A DNA stretch of 64,000 nt from Pseudomonas sp. TH31 (lineage in GTDB: Bacteria > Pseudomonadota > Gammaproteobacteria > Pseudomonadales > Pseudomonadaceae), in the NCBI RefSeq assembly GCF_016650815.1, contig NZ_JAEKEZ010000028.1, forward strand, positions 62,001-126,000. Direction: 5' to 3'. This document shows, in pieces, positions 18,454 through 26,761 of the stretch (its first letter is position 1; each line of letters starts with the position of its first letter). Position numbers and translations under genes: made by a program. The notes beneath the pieces are model-generated. The model was not told the DNA's origin and made no database searches. It saw nothing but the letters and a program-made list of their open reading frames with translations.

Positions 18454-19422
18454 TCAGTGCGTACGGGCTACTGCAAACTCGCTTAATTCAACCAGTGCGT
18501 CGCGATACTCGCTGGCCGGCAGGGCGTCGAGGCATTTGATTGCACGGGCCACGTAATCACGGGCCAGTTGCGCGGTGTACTCCAGCGAGCCGGACGCTTC
18601 AACAGCCTCGCGGATGCTTTCGAGGTCTTCGATGCCACCTTTCTGGATCGCCTGGCGCACCAGTGCGGCCTGTTCGGGCGTACCCTCGCGCATGGTGTAG
18701 ATCAGCGGCAGGGTCGGCTTGCCTTCGGCCAGATCGTCACCGACGTTCTTGCCCAGGGTTTCTGCATCACCTTTGTAATCCAGCAAGTCGTCGACCAATT
18801 GGAAAGCGACGCCCAGGTGATCACCGAAGGTGCGCAGCGCTTCGCTCTGTTCCGACGTGGCTTCGCACAAGGCGGCAGCACTGTGGGTCGAGGCTTCGAA
18901 GAGCATCGCGGTTTTACCGCGGATGACTTCCATGTAGGTTTCTTCGGTGGTGCTGGCGTCACGGATCTTCGACAGTTGCAGCACTTCGCCTTCGGCGATG
19001 ATCCGCGTGGCTTGCGAAAGGATCTTCATCACCGGCATGGAGCCCAGTTCGACCATCATTTCGAAGGAGCGCGAATACAGGAAGTCGCCCACCAGCACGC
19101 TTGGGGCATTGCCCCACATGGCGTTGGCGGTCGAGCGGCCACGGCGCATGCCGGACATGTCGACCACGTCGTCATGCAGCAGGGTGGCGGTGTGCAGGAA
19201 CTCGATAGTGGCGGCCAGCAGGCGCAAGTCGTCACCTTCGCGACCCAGGGCCTTGCCACACAGCAATACGAGTAGAGGGCGCAGGCGCTTACCGCCGGCC
19301 GAGGTAATGTAGTCGCCGATTTTCGATACCAGCGGCACTCGGGAAGTCAGCTGCTTCTTGATGATGCCGTCGACGGCGCTAAAATCGTCCGCCACCGCGC
19401 GGTAGAAAGCTTGGGGTTGCAT
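18454..19422 (-). CDS. ispB: Octaprenyl/polyprenyl diphosphate synthase
   Basis: 322 residues, a trans-prenyltransferase that builds the side chain of ubiquinone from farnesyl diphosphate and isopentenyl diphosphate. The two aspartate-rich motifs are present: HDDVVD with first Asp at 84, and LVDDLLD with first Asp at 211. The GGKRLRPLLVLL motif lies near residue 43. It is divergent from rplU-rpmA, the arrangement usual in gamma-proteobacteria. Confidence 0.95.
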   Translation of the reverse strand: MQPQAFYRAVADDFSAVDGIIKKQLTSRVPLVSKIGDYITSAGGKRLRPLLVLLCGKALGREGDDLRLLAATIEFLHTATLLHDDVVDMSGMRRGRSTANAMWGNAPSVLVGDFLYSRSFEMMVELGSMPVMKILSQATRIIAEGEVLQLSKIRDASTTEETYMEVIRGKTAMLFEASTHSAAALCEATSEQSEALRTFGDHLGVAFQLVDDLLDYKGDAETLGKNVGDDLAEGKPTLPLIYTMREGTPEQAALVRQAIQKGGIEDLESIREAVEASGSLEYTAQLARDYVARAIKCLDALPASEYRDALVELSEFAVARTH

Positions 19423-19501
19423 CAGCGACAGTTGCTCCAGAAGGGTTGCGCGGCATGCTAGGACCCACGTCCGGACCTGTCAAGGCGCGATGGACGGCCA
19501 C

Positions 19502-19530
19502 TTGCAACACTTCGGCAGCTTGCGTACAAT
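19502..19530 (+). promoter_or_regulatory. Sigma-70 promoter of rplU-rpmA
   Basis: TTGCAA at 19502-19507 and TACAAT at 19525-19530 are 17 bases apart. The start of transcription would fall near 19537, giving a leader of about 125 bases before rplU. Confidence 0.75.
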
Positions 19531-19662
19531 CGCGCACCCTGAACTTCCTGGGCAGCACCTGCCTTACGCAATTGCAATCAGGCCTTCCAGCCCTATGCAG
19601 CCATGCCAGCCAATACCTCTTCTTATAAAGAGCTGGGTGAGCAGGATTATCGGAGAAATACC

Positions 19663-19977
19663 ATGTCGTACGCAGTAATTGTTACTGGTGGCAAGCAATA
19701 CAAGGTCGCCCCAGGTGAATACCTGAAGATCGAAAAACTGGAAATCGCTACCGGCGAATCCGTTACTTTTGATCGCGTTCTGTTGGTCGCTAATGGCGAT
19801 GACGTGAACATCGGCGCTCCAGTTGTTCCTGGCGCTACCGTTGTGGCTGAAGTGATCTCCCAAGGTCGTCACGATAAAATCCGCATCATCAAGTTCCGTC
19901 GTCGTAAGCACCACATGAAGCGTATGGGCCACCGCCAGTGGTACACCGAGATCAAAATCACCGGTATTCAGGCTTAA
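19663..19977 (+). CDS. rplU: 50S ribosomal protein L21
   Basis: 104 residues (MSYAVIVTGGKQYKVAPGEY...), full length, with the conserved KFRRRKHHMKRMGHRQWYTEIKI end split over the last 30 residues. It binds 23S rRNA. GGAG lies seven bases before the ATG; the frame upstream of 19663 is not conserved. It is followed 34 bases later by rpmA, the universal pairing. Confidence 0.97.
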   Translation: MSYAVIVTGGKQYKVAPGEYLKIEKLEIATGESVTFDRVLLVANGDDVNIGAPVVPGATVVAEVISQGRHDKIRIIKFRRRKHHMKRMGHRQWYTEIKITGIQA

Positions 19978-20011
19978 TTTCAGCCTAATTCCTCACTAGG
20001 AGAATTGACTC

Positions 20012-20287
20012 ATGGCACACAAAAAAGCTGGTGGTAGTACCCGTAACGGTCGCGACTCAGAAGCCAAACGCCTTGGCGTGAAGATGTATGGCGGCCAGGT
20101 TATCATTCCGGGCAACATCATCGTGCGTCAGCGCGGCACCCAATTCCACGCCGGTTACGGTGTTGGCATGGGTAAAGATCACACTCTGTTCGCTAAAATC
20201 GACGGCGTGATCAAGTTTGAAGTAAAAGGCGCTTTCAATCGCCGTTACGTGAGCATTGTCCCGAAGACTGCAGTCGTCGCGGCATAA
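20012..20287 (+). CDS. rpmA: 50S ribosomal protein L27
   Basis: 91 residues beginning MAHKKAGGSTRNGRDSEAKR, the L27 N-terminal arm that reaches toward the peptidyl transferase centre. There is no extra N-terminal cleavage peptide as in Firmicutes. The C-terminus is about six residues longer than in E. coli. TAGGAGAAT precedes the ATG. Co-transcribed with rplU and ended by the terminator that follows. Confidence 0.97.
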   Translation: MAHKKAGGSTRNGRDSEAKRLGVKMYGGQVIIPGNIIVRQRGTQFHAGYGVGMGKDHTLFAKIDGVIKFEVKGAFNRRYVSIVPKTAVVAA

Positions 20288-20301
20288 TTACGTAGATGCT
20301 G

Positions 20302-20331
20302 GAAAAGCCCTGTCTCGCGACGGGGCTTTTT
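20302..20331 (+). terminator. Rho-independent terminator after rpmA
   Basis: AAAAGCCCTGTCTCGCGACG and GGGCTTTTT form a stem followed by T residues, about 15 bases after the rpmA stop. Confidence 0.88.
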
Positions 20332-20482
20332 CGTTTGTGGGGTGAGTCTCTTGCAAAGCTGTTTGTGATGGGCGAAAGCAGCTGGATTTGCGGTAGTTGC
20401 TTGAGGTCGCTGCGCTCATTTTTGCAAGAGTCTTATGTCTTAGTGTTTTTAGGCTCGTCCGTATGACGAGAGGCGTTTTGTT

Positions 20483-21706
20483 ATGAAGTTTGTTGATGAA
20501 GTATCTATTCGAGTAAAGGCTGGCGACGGCGGCAACGGTTGCATGAGCTTTCGTCGCGAAAAATTCATTGAAAACGGTGGCCCGAACGGCGGTGACGGTG
20601 GTGATGGCGGCTCGGTCTACATGATCGCCGACGAAAACCTCAACACCCTGGTGGACTACCGCTACACCCGGCACTTCGATGCCGAGCGCGGTTCCAACGG
20701 CGGCAGCACTGACTGCACCGGTAAAAAAGGTGAAGAGCTGGTACTGCGCGTTCCAGTCGGCACGACCGTTATCGACTCCGCCACTCAGGAAGTCATTGGT
20801 GACCTGACCAAGGCCGGCCAGCGTCTGCTGGTGGCTCATGGCGGCTGGCACGGTCTGGGTAACACCCGTTTCAAATCCAGTACCAACCGTGCTCCGCGTC
20901 AGACCACTCCGGGTAAGCCGGGTGAGGCGCGTGATCTCAAGCTGGAAATGAAAGTGTTGGCGGACGTTGGCCTGCTGGGCTTGCCGAACGCTGGCAAAAG
21001 TACCTTTATCCGTTCGGTCTCGGCCGCCAAGCCGAAAGTTGCTGACTACCCGTTCACCACGTTGGTGCCGAACCTGGGCGTGGTCTCCGTCGATCGTTGG
21101 AAAAGCTTCGTGGTCGCGGACATCCCGGGGCTGATCGAAGGCGCTTCCGACGGCGCGGGCCTGGGGATTCGCTTCCTCAAGCACTTGTCGCGTACCCGTC
21201 TGCTGCTGCACCTCGTGGACATGGCGCCGCTCGATGACGCCAGTGCGCCGGATGCTGCTGAAGTCATCGTCAGCGAGCTGACCAAGTTCAGCCCGTCCCT
21301 GGCTGAGCGTGATCGCTGGTTGGTGCTGAACAAGTGCGACCAGATCCTTGAAGAAGAGCACGATGAGCGCGTCAAGGAGATCGTTGATCGCCTGGAGTGG
21401 ACTGGTCCGGTCTACGTGATCTCGGCCATCTCCAAGCTGGGTACCGAGCGTCTGTGTCACGACATCATGCGTTACATGGAAGATCGTGCTGATCGCCTGG
21501 CGAACGACCCGGCCTACAAGGAAGAGTTGGCCGACCTCGATCAGCGCATCGAAGACGAAGCCCGTGCTCAGTTGCAGGCCTTGGATGACCAGCGTGCCCT
21601 GCGCCGTAGCGGCGTGAAGTCGGTCCATGACATCGGCGACGATGATTGGGATGAAGAAGATGTGGATGACGAAGACGGTCCGGAAATCATTTACGTGCGT
21701 GACTGA
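20483..21706 (+). CDS. obgE: Obg family GTPase (ObgE/CgtA)
   Basis: 407 residues. The glycine-rich Obg fold fills residues 1-158 (MKFVDEVSIRVKAGDGGNGC). The GTPase domain follows with G1 GLPNAGKST at 166-174, switch sequence DYPFTTLVPNLG, G3 DIPGLIEG and G4 NKCD. A very acidic tail (DDDWDEEDVDDEDG) ends the protein. It is an essential factor in 50S assembly and the stringent response. It lies after rplU-rpmA as in most bacteria but beyond a terminator, so it probably has its own promoter within 20332-20482. Confidence 0.96.
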   Translation: MKFVDEVSIRVKAGDGGNGCMSFRREKFIENGGPNGGDGGDGGSVYMIADENLNTLVDYRYTRHFDAERGSNGGSTDCTGKKGEELVLRVPVGTTVIDSATQEVIGDLTKAGQRLLVAHGGWHGLGNTRFKSSTNRAPRQTTPGKPGEARDLKLEMKVLADVGLLGLPNAGKSTFIRSVSAAKPKVADYPFTTLVPNLGVVSVDRWKSFVVADIPGLIEGASDGAGLGIRFLKHLSRTRLLLHLVDMAPLDDASAPDAAEVIVSELTKFSPSLAERDRWLVLNKCDQILEEEHDERVKEIVDRLEWTGPVYVISAISKLGTERLCHDIMRYMEDRADRLANDPAYKEELADLDQRIEDEARAQLQALDDQRALRRSGVKSVHDIGDDDWDEEDVDDEDGPEIIYVRD

Positions 21707-21723
21707 TTCGTTGCGATAGACTT

Positions 21724-21751
21724 AAACGCCGCTCTCTGGAGCGGCGTTTTA
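21724..21751 (+). terminator. Rho-independent terminator after obgE
   Basis: AAACGCCGCTC / GAGCGGCGTTTT stem with a short TCTG loop. Confidence 0.88.
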
Positions 21752-21830
21752 GTATCTGGAAATCGGTAGTCACCGAATAACGTTATGGGCAGCGCTGGGT
21801 CGCGCTGTCCTCAAACTAAGGTTGAAGATG

Positions 21831-22949
21831 ATGCGGAGCAAGGTGACAGGTGCGCAGCGTTGGGTCGTGAAGATCGGCAGCGCTTTGCTGACGGCGGACG
21901 GCAAGGGCCTGGATCGCGCGGCAATGGGTGTCTGGGTTGAGCAGATGGTGGCCTTGCATGAGGCGGGCGTCGAGCTGGTGCTGGTGTCCTCCGGGGCAGT
22001 GGCTGCTGGCATGAGCCGTCTGGGCTGGACCGTGCGACCCAGTGCAATGCACGAGTTGCAGGCAGCTGCCGCCATCGGTCAGATGGGGTTGGTGCAGGCC
22101 TGGGAGTCGAGCTTCGGCGAGCATGGCCGGCATACCGCGCAGATTCTCCTGACGCACGACGACCTGTCCGACCGCAAGCGCTACCTGAATGCCCGCAGTA
22201 CCTTGCGCGCGCTGGTCGAGCTCAAGGTCATTCCGGTGATCAACGAGAATGACACCGTGGTCACTGACGAAATTCGTTTCGGCGACAACGACACGCTGGC
22301 GGCGCTGGTGGCCAACCTGGTCGAGGCTGACCTGTTGGTGATCCTGACCGATCGTGACGGCATGTTCGACGCTGATCCGCGCAACAACCCTGACGCCAAG
22401 CTGATTTATGAAGCGCGCGCTGATGATCCGGCGCTGGATGCGGTGGCGGGCGGTACGGGTGGTGCGCTGGGTCGTGGCGGCATGCAGACCAAGTTGCGTG
22501 CGGCGCGCCTGGCGGCACGTTCCGGTGCCCACACCATCATCGTCGGCGGACGCATTGATCGCGTGCTGGATCGTCTCAAGGCTGGCGAGCGCATCGGCAC
22601 CTTGCTGTCGCCTGAGCGCGGTATGTTGGCGGCGCGCAAGCAGTGGCTGGCCGGGCATCTGCAAACCCGCGGTACCCTCGTGTTGGATGCGGGGGCGGTG
22701 ACGGCGCTGTCACAGGGCAATAAAAGTTTGCTGCCGGTGGGTGTCAAGCTGGTTCAGGGTAGTTTCCGTCGTGGCGAAATGGTGGTGTGTGTAGCGCCGG
22801 ACGGTCGAGAAATCGCCCGCGGCCTCGCTAACTACAGCGCCCTTGAGGCACAAAAAATCATCGGTCAGTCGTCTGAGGCGATTGTCGGTTTATTGGGGTA
22901 TATGGCGGAGCCGGAGCTGGTTCACCGCGATAACCTGATTCTGGTCTGA
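21831..22949 (+). CDS. proB: Glutamate 5-kinase
   Basis: 372 residues. It phosphorylates glutamate in the first step of proline synthesis. The amino-acid kinase domain begins WVVKIGSALLTADGKG and carries VLVSSGAVAAG, NENDTVVTDEIRFGDND and ILTDRDGMFDADPR. A C-terminal PUA domain (about 280-372) is present as in E. coli. The start MRSKVTGAQRW at 21831 is chosen by family length; TTG at 21822 and ATG at 21828 are in frame and possible. creA follows after 12 bases, so the two may be co-transcribed. Confidence 0.94.
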   Translation: MRSKVTGAQRWVVKIGSALLTADGKGLDRAAMGVWVEQMVALHEAGVELVLVSSGAVAAGMSRLGWTVRPSAMHELQAAAAIGQMGLVQAWESSFGEHGRHTAQILLTHDDLSDRKRYLNARSTLRALVELKVIPVINENDTVVTDEIRFGDNDTLAALVANLVEADLLVILTDRDGMFDADPRNNPDAKLIYEARADDPALDAVAGGTGGALGRGGMQTKLRAARLAARSGAHTIIVGGRIDRVLDRLKAGERIGTLLSPERGMLAARKQWLAGHLQTRGTLVLDAGAVTALSQGNKSLLPVGVKLVQGSFRRGEMVVCVAPDGREIARGLANYSALEAQKIIGQSSEAIVGLLGYMAEPELVHRDNLILV

Positions 22950-22961
22950 AGGAATATCTGA

Positions 22962-23426
22962 ATGCGCGTGGCAAAAGGATTGTTGGGGCTGCTGCTGGCA
23001 ATGCCGCTGCTGGCCTCGGCCGAGGAAATTGGCCAAGTGTCGACGGTGTTCAAATTTGTCGGCCCGAATGACCGCATCGTGGTTGAGGCTTTCGACGATC
23101 CGAAGGTCGATGGTGTGACCTGCTACCTGTCGCGTGCCAAAACTGGCGGGGTGAAGGGTGGCTTGGGTCTGGCTGAAGATCGCGCTGAAGCGTCTTTGGC
23201 TTGCCGCCAGGTTGGGCCGATCAACTTCAAGGGCGAGCTGAAGGATGGCGAGGAGGTGTTCAAGGAGCGCACTTCGCTGGTCTTCAAGACCATGCAGGTA
23301 GTGCGGTTCCTCGACAAGAAGCGCAATACGCTGGTGTACCTGGTCTATAGCGATCGCTTGATCGAAGGCAGTCCGCAGAACGCGGTGACGGCGATCCCGA
23401 TCTTGCCGTGGGCTCACGCTCAATAA
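22962..23426 (+). CDS. creA: CreA family periplasmic protein
   Basis: 154 residues with a signal peptide (MRVAKGLLGLLLAMPLLASA) and the CreA domain: FKFVGPNDRIVVEAFDDPKV, GVTCYLSRAKTGGVKGGLGL and YSDRLIEGSPQNAVTAIPI. Two cysteines (about 47 and 77) may form a disulphide. The function of CreA is not known; in E. coli it lies beside the CreBCD regulators, which are absent here. It follows proB closely on the same strand. Confidence 0.9.
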   Translation: MRVAKGLLGLLLAMPLLASAEEIGQVSTVFKFVGPNDRIVVEAFDDPKVDGVTCYLSRAKTGGVKGGLGLAEDRAEASLACRQVGPINFKGELKDGEEVFKERTSLVFKTMQVVRFLDKKRNTLVYLVYSDRLIEGSPQNAVTAIPILPWAHAQ

Positions 23427-23442
23427 GTTAGTGCCGATCCAG

Positions 23443-23536
23443 AATGTGGGAGCGGGCTTGCTCGCGAAAGCCGTGTGTCAGTCAATACAGATGTCGATTG
23501 ATGCGCCGCCTTCGCGAGCAAGCCCGCTCCCACATT
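23443..23536. repeat. REP pair (REPIN), GAGC-type
   Basis: AATGTGGGAGCGGGCTTGCT and its inverted copy, spacer about 35 bases, between the converging ends of creA and rpsT. Confidence 0.9.
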
Positions 23537-23569
23537 TTTTTGTGTTGGATTCGGCAAGTCGCAGGCAAT

Positions 23570-23597
23570 AAAAAACCGACCCTAGGGTCGGTTTTTT
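23570..23597 (-). terminator. Terminator of rpsT, probably bidirectional
   Basis: A perfect palindrome AAAAAACCGACCCT / AGGGTCGGTTTTTT. It ends the minus-strand rpsT message and has a T-run on the plus strand too, so it could also stop creA transcripts. Confidence 0.9.
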
Positions 23598-23611
23598 AAC
23601 AAGCTTATCGC

Positions 23612-23890
23612 TTATGCGGCAACAGCAAGGTTCAGAGCCTTGACGTGACCGTTCAGGCGGCTCTTATGACGAGCAGCCTTGTTCTTGTGGATGATGCCTT
23701 TATCGGCCATACGGTCGATAACTGGCACGGCCAGAACGTAAGCAGCTTGAGCTTTTTCAGCGTCTTTTGCGTCGATGGCCTTAACTACATTCTTGATGTA
23801 GGTACGAACCATGGAACGCAGGCTGGCGTTGTGGCTGCGACGCTTCTCAGCCTGTTTTGCACGTTTTTTGGCGGAAGGTGTGTTGGCCAC
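23612..23890 (-). CDS. rpsT: 30S ribosomal protein S20
   Basis: 92 residues (MANTPSAKKRAKQAEKRRSH...), the basic all-helical S20 that binds 16S rRNA early in 30S assembly. Translation starts at GTG (23888-23890) with GGAG eight bases upstream. E. coli rpsT also begins with a weak start codon (TTG) that takes part in autoregulation, so the GTG may matter. It is divergent from murJ. Confidence 0.96.
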   Translation of the reverse strand: MANTPSAKKRAKQAEKRRSHNASLRSMVRTYIKNVVKAIDAKDAEKAQAAYVLAVPVIDRMADKGIIHKNKAARHKSRLNGHVKALNLAVAA

Positions 23891-23943
23891 CGTCGAGCTC
23901 CTCGAAAGACTTTTTAGGAAATAGCAAACAAAATAGGCCGCGA

Positions 23944-23972
23944 ATCATGCCGATGAGTTGATGTCTTGTCAA
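23944..23972 (-). promoter_or_regulatory. Sigma-70 promoter of rpsT
   Basis: On the minus strand TTGACA (23967-23972) and CATGAT (23944-23949) are 17 bases apart. The leader to the GTG start is about 45 bases. Confidence 0.75.
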
Positions 23973-24142
23973 GGGCGGTTGAGACGTTCCGCTAAGTGGT
24001 AGGTATAAAGAGGCGGGATATTTATTTCCGGCGCTTGACCTGTAAACTCGCGAGCTTTGGCTCTGTGCTGCTGCGGCGCGGAGTATCGCATAAGTAGGCG
24101 CTTTGTTCGCCTGCTGTTTATCGACAGGCACAAACTCTTTCA

Positions 24143-25681
24143 ATGAATCTGCTCAAATCGTTAGCCGCCGTCAGCTCTATCACGATGCTTTCCCGCATTT
24201 TGGGGTTCGTTCGTGACACGCTCATCGCACGTACATTTGGTGCGGGGATGGCGACCGACGCCTTCTTTATCGCCTTTAAATTGCCCAATCTGTTGCGGCG
24301 GATCTTTGCCGAAGGGGCGTTTTCCCAGGCATTCGTGCCGATTCTTGCCGAATACAAGAGCCAGAAAGGCGAGGAGGCGACACGAACCTTTGTTGCCTAC
24401 GTCTCTGGCCTGCTGACGTTGGTGCTGGCGCTGGTGACGGCGCTGGGCATGATCGCCGCACCCTGGGTGATCTGGGCCACGGCACCGGGTTTCACCGATA
24501 CACCGGAAAAATTCGAACTGACGTCCAGTCTGTTGCGGGTGACGTTCCCCTACATCTTGTTGATCTCCCTGTCTTCACTGGCCGGGGCGATCCTCAATAC
24601 CTATAACCGTTTCTCGGTGCCGGCGTTTGTGCCAACGCTGTTAAACGTCAGCATGATCATCTTTTCGGTTTTCCTGACGCCGTACTTCAATCCGCCGGTC
24701 ATGGCGCTGGGCTGGGCGGTGCTGGTCGGTGGCCTGGCGCAACTGCTCTATCAACTGCCGCACCTGAAAAAGATCGGGATGCTGGTGTTGCCGCGCCTGA
24801 ACCTGCGCGATACGGGCGTCTGGCGGGTAATGAAGCAAATGTTGCCGGCGATTCTTGGGGTTTCGGTCAGCCAGATTTCCCTGATCATCAACACCATCTT
24901 CGCCTCGTTCCTGGTCGCCGGCTCTGTATCGTGGATGTATTACGCCGACCGCTTGATGGAGTTACCGTCCGGCGTGCTGGGCGTGGCGTTGGGCACGATT
25001 TTACTGCCGACCTTGGCCAAGACTTACGCCAGCAAGGATCGCCACGAGTATTCGCGAATCCTCGATTGGGGCCTGCGCCTGTGTTTCGTGCTGGTGTTGC
25101 CGTGCTCCCTGGCACTGGGGATCCTGGCGGAGCCGTTGACCGTTTCGTTGTTCCAGTACGGCCAGTTCAGCGCGTTTGACGCCTCGATGACCCAGAGGGC
25201 GCTGGTCGCTTATTCGGTCGGTTTGCTCGGGATTATCGTGATCAAAGTGCTGGCGCCGGGCTTTTATGCGCAACAAAACATCCGCACACCGGTGAAAATT
25301 GCGATTTTCACCCTCATTGTTACCCAGTTGTTCAACCTGGTGCTGATCGGTCCATTGGCCCACGCCGGCCTGGCACTGGCAATCAGTGTGGGGGCCTGCA
25401 TTAACGCCAGTTTGTTGTTCTATCAACTGCGTAAACAGCAGATGTACCAACCGCAACCGGGCTGGGGGAAATTCGGCCTTAAGCTGGTGATTGCCGTGCT
25501 GGTAATGTCCGCGGTATTGCTGGCCGGAATGCATTTCATGCCGGCCTGGGACCAGGGGCATATGCTTGAGCGTTTCCTGCGTCTGGGCGCATTGGTGGCG
25601 GCGGGCGTGGTGTCCTACTTTGGCATGCTGCTGTTGATGGGCTTCCGTTTGCGCGACTTCAATCGCAAGGCGTTGAGCTGA
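24143..25681 (+). CDS. murJ: Lipid II flippase MurJ (MviN)
   Basis: 512 residues with about 14 membrane helices along the whole protein, starting MNLLKSLAAVSSITMLSRIL. The family motifs FVRDTLIARTFGAG (near 23-36) and LPNLLRRIFAEGAFSQAFVP (near 47-66) carry the conserved arginines of the central cavity. MurJ flips lipid II across the inner membrane for peptidoglycan synthesis. It lies between rpsT and ribF, as in P. aeruginosa. Confidence 0.95.
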   Translation: MNLLKSLAAVSSITMLSRILGFVRDTLIARTFGAGMATDAFFIAFKLPNLLRRIFAEGAFSQAFVPILAEYKSQKGEEATRTFVAYVSGLLTLVLALVTALGMIAAPWVIWATAPGFTDTPEKFELTSSLLRVTFPYILLISLSSLAGAILNTYNRFSVPAFVPTLLNVSMIIFSVFLTPYFNPPVMALGWAVLVGGLAQLLYQLPHLKKIGMLVLPRLNLRDTGVWRVMKQMLPAILGVSVSQISLIINTIFASFLVAGSVSWMYYADRLMELPSGVLGVALGTILLPTLAKTYASKDRHEYSRILDWGLRLCFVLVLPCSLALGILAEPLTVSLFQYGQFSAFDASMTQRALVAYSVGLLGIIVIKVLAPGFYAQQNIRTPVKIAIFTLIVTQLFNLVLIGPLAHAGLALAISVGACINASLLFYQLRKQQMYQPQPGWGKFGLKLVIAVLVMSAVLLAGMHFMPAWDQGHMLERFLRLGALVAAGVVSYFGMLLLMGFRLRDFNRKALS

Positions 25682-25776
25682 GGTCTTTACCTCGATAAAC
25701 ACGGGCGGGCCGGCAGTTTTGTCGGCTCGATCACTTTGGGTTACGGTGTTGCCTGTCGTCGGCCGCCGGGTGTGGT

Positions 25777-25782
25777 TATAAT
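25777..25782 (+). promoter_or_regulatory. Possible -10 box of the ribF-ileS-lspA transcript
   Basis: A perfect TATAAT lies 29 bases before the ribF start. No good -35 box stands at the right distance (TGTCGT at 25754 is poor), so the promoter may need an activator or may be weak. Confidence 0.4.
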
Positions 25783-25810
25783 CGACCACTTTATGAGCAA
25801 GAAGCGCGTT

Positions 25811-26761
25811 ATGCAGCTGGTTCGAGGCCTCCACAATCTGCGCCCCCAGCATCGGGGCTGTGTCGCCACTATTGGCAACTTTGACGGTGTTCACCGTGGT
25901 CACCAGGCTATCCTGGCCCGGCTGCGTGAGCGTGCGCTCGAGTTGAACGTTCCCAGCTGCGTGGTGATTTTCGAGCCGCAGCCGCGGGAATTCTTCGCCC
26001 CCGACACGGCCCCGGCCCGTCTGGCCCGGTTGCGGGACAAACTGCAGCTGTTGGCCGACGAAGGGGTCGACCGGGTCCTGTGCCTGGCGTTCAACCAGCG
26101 CCTGAGCAAACTCAGCGCCAGCGAATTCGTCGATACTATTCTGGTGGACGGCCTGGGGGTGCAGCATCTGGAGGTCGGTGACGACTTCCGTTTTGGCTGT
26201 GGTCGGGTAGGGGATTTCGATTTCCTGCAACAGGCCGGCGTCCTGCAGGGGTTTACCGTCGAGGCTGCGCAAACCGTCGAGATGGACGGTATTCGCGTCA
26301 GCAGCACCCAGGTGCGTAATGCACTGGCCGCTGCCGATTTTGCTTTGGCCGAACGCTTGCTCGGTCGTCCGTTCCGGATTGCCGGGCGCGTCCTGCATGG
26401 CCAGAAGCTGGCGCGCCAACTGGGTACGCCGACCGCCAATGTACAACTCAAACGCCGTCGCGTGCCGCTGACCGGGGTTTACCTGGTCAACGTCGACATC
26501 GATGGCAAGACCTGGCCAGGCGTCGCCAACATTGGCGTGCGGCCAACGGTCCAAGGTGATGGCAAAGCCCACCTCGAAGTGCATCTTTTAGATTTTGCCG
26601 GCGATCTGTATGACCGGCGTTTGACGGTGGTTTTCCACCACAAGCTGCGTGAAGAGCAGCGTTTCGCCTCTCTGGAGGCGCTTAAGACGGCGATCAATGC
26701 GGATGTCGCCGCCGCCCGTGCCCTGTCGCACCTAGCGCCAATCGCTAATGAAGAGCCTTAA
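25811..26761 (+). CDS. ribF: Bifunctional riboflavin kinase / FAD synthetase
   Basis: 316 residues. The N-terminal FMN adenylyltransferase domain has the nucleotidyltransferase signature TIGNFDGVHRGHQAIL (near residues 20-35) and VSSTQVRNAL. The C-terminal riboflavin kinase domain has GTPTANVQL and GVANIGVRPTV. It converts riboflavin to FMN and then FAD. The ATG at 25811 matches the family N-terminus (MQLVRGLHNL). The stop touches the ileS start (TAA then ATG), so the two are translated from one message. Confidence 0.95.
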   Translation: MQLVRGLHNLRPQHRGCVATIGNFDGVHRGHQAILARLRERALELNVPSCVVIFEPQPREFFAPDTAPARLARLRDKLQLLADEGVDRVLCLAFNQRLSKLSASEFVDTILVDGLGVQHLEVGDDFRFGCGRVGDFDFLQQAGVLQGFTVEAAQTVEMDGIRVSSTQVRNALAAADFALAERLLGRPFRIAGRVLHGQKLARQLGTPTANVQLKRRRVPLTGVYLVNVDIDGKTWPGVANIGVRPTVQGDGKAHLEVHLLDFAGDLYDRRLTVVFHHKLREEQRFASLEALKTAINADVAAARALSHLAPIANEEP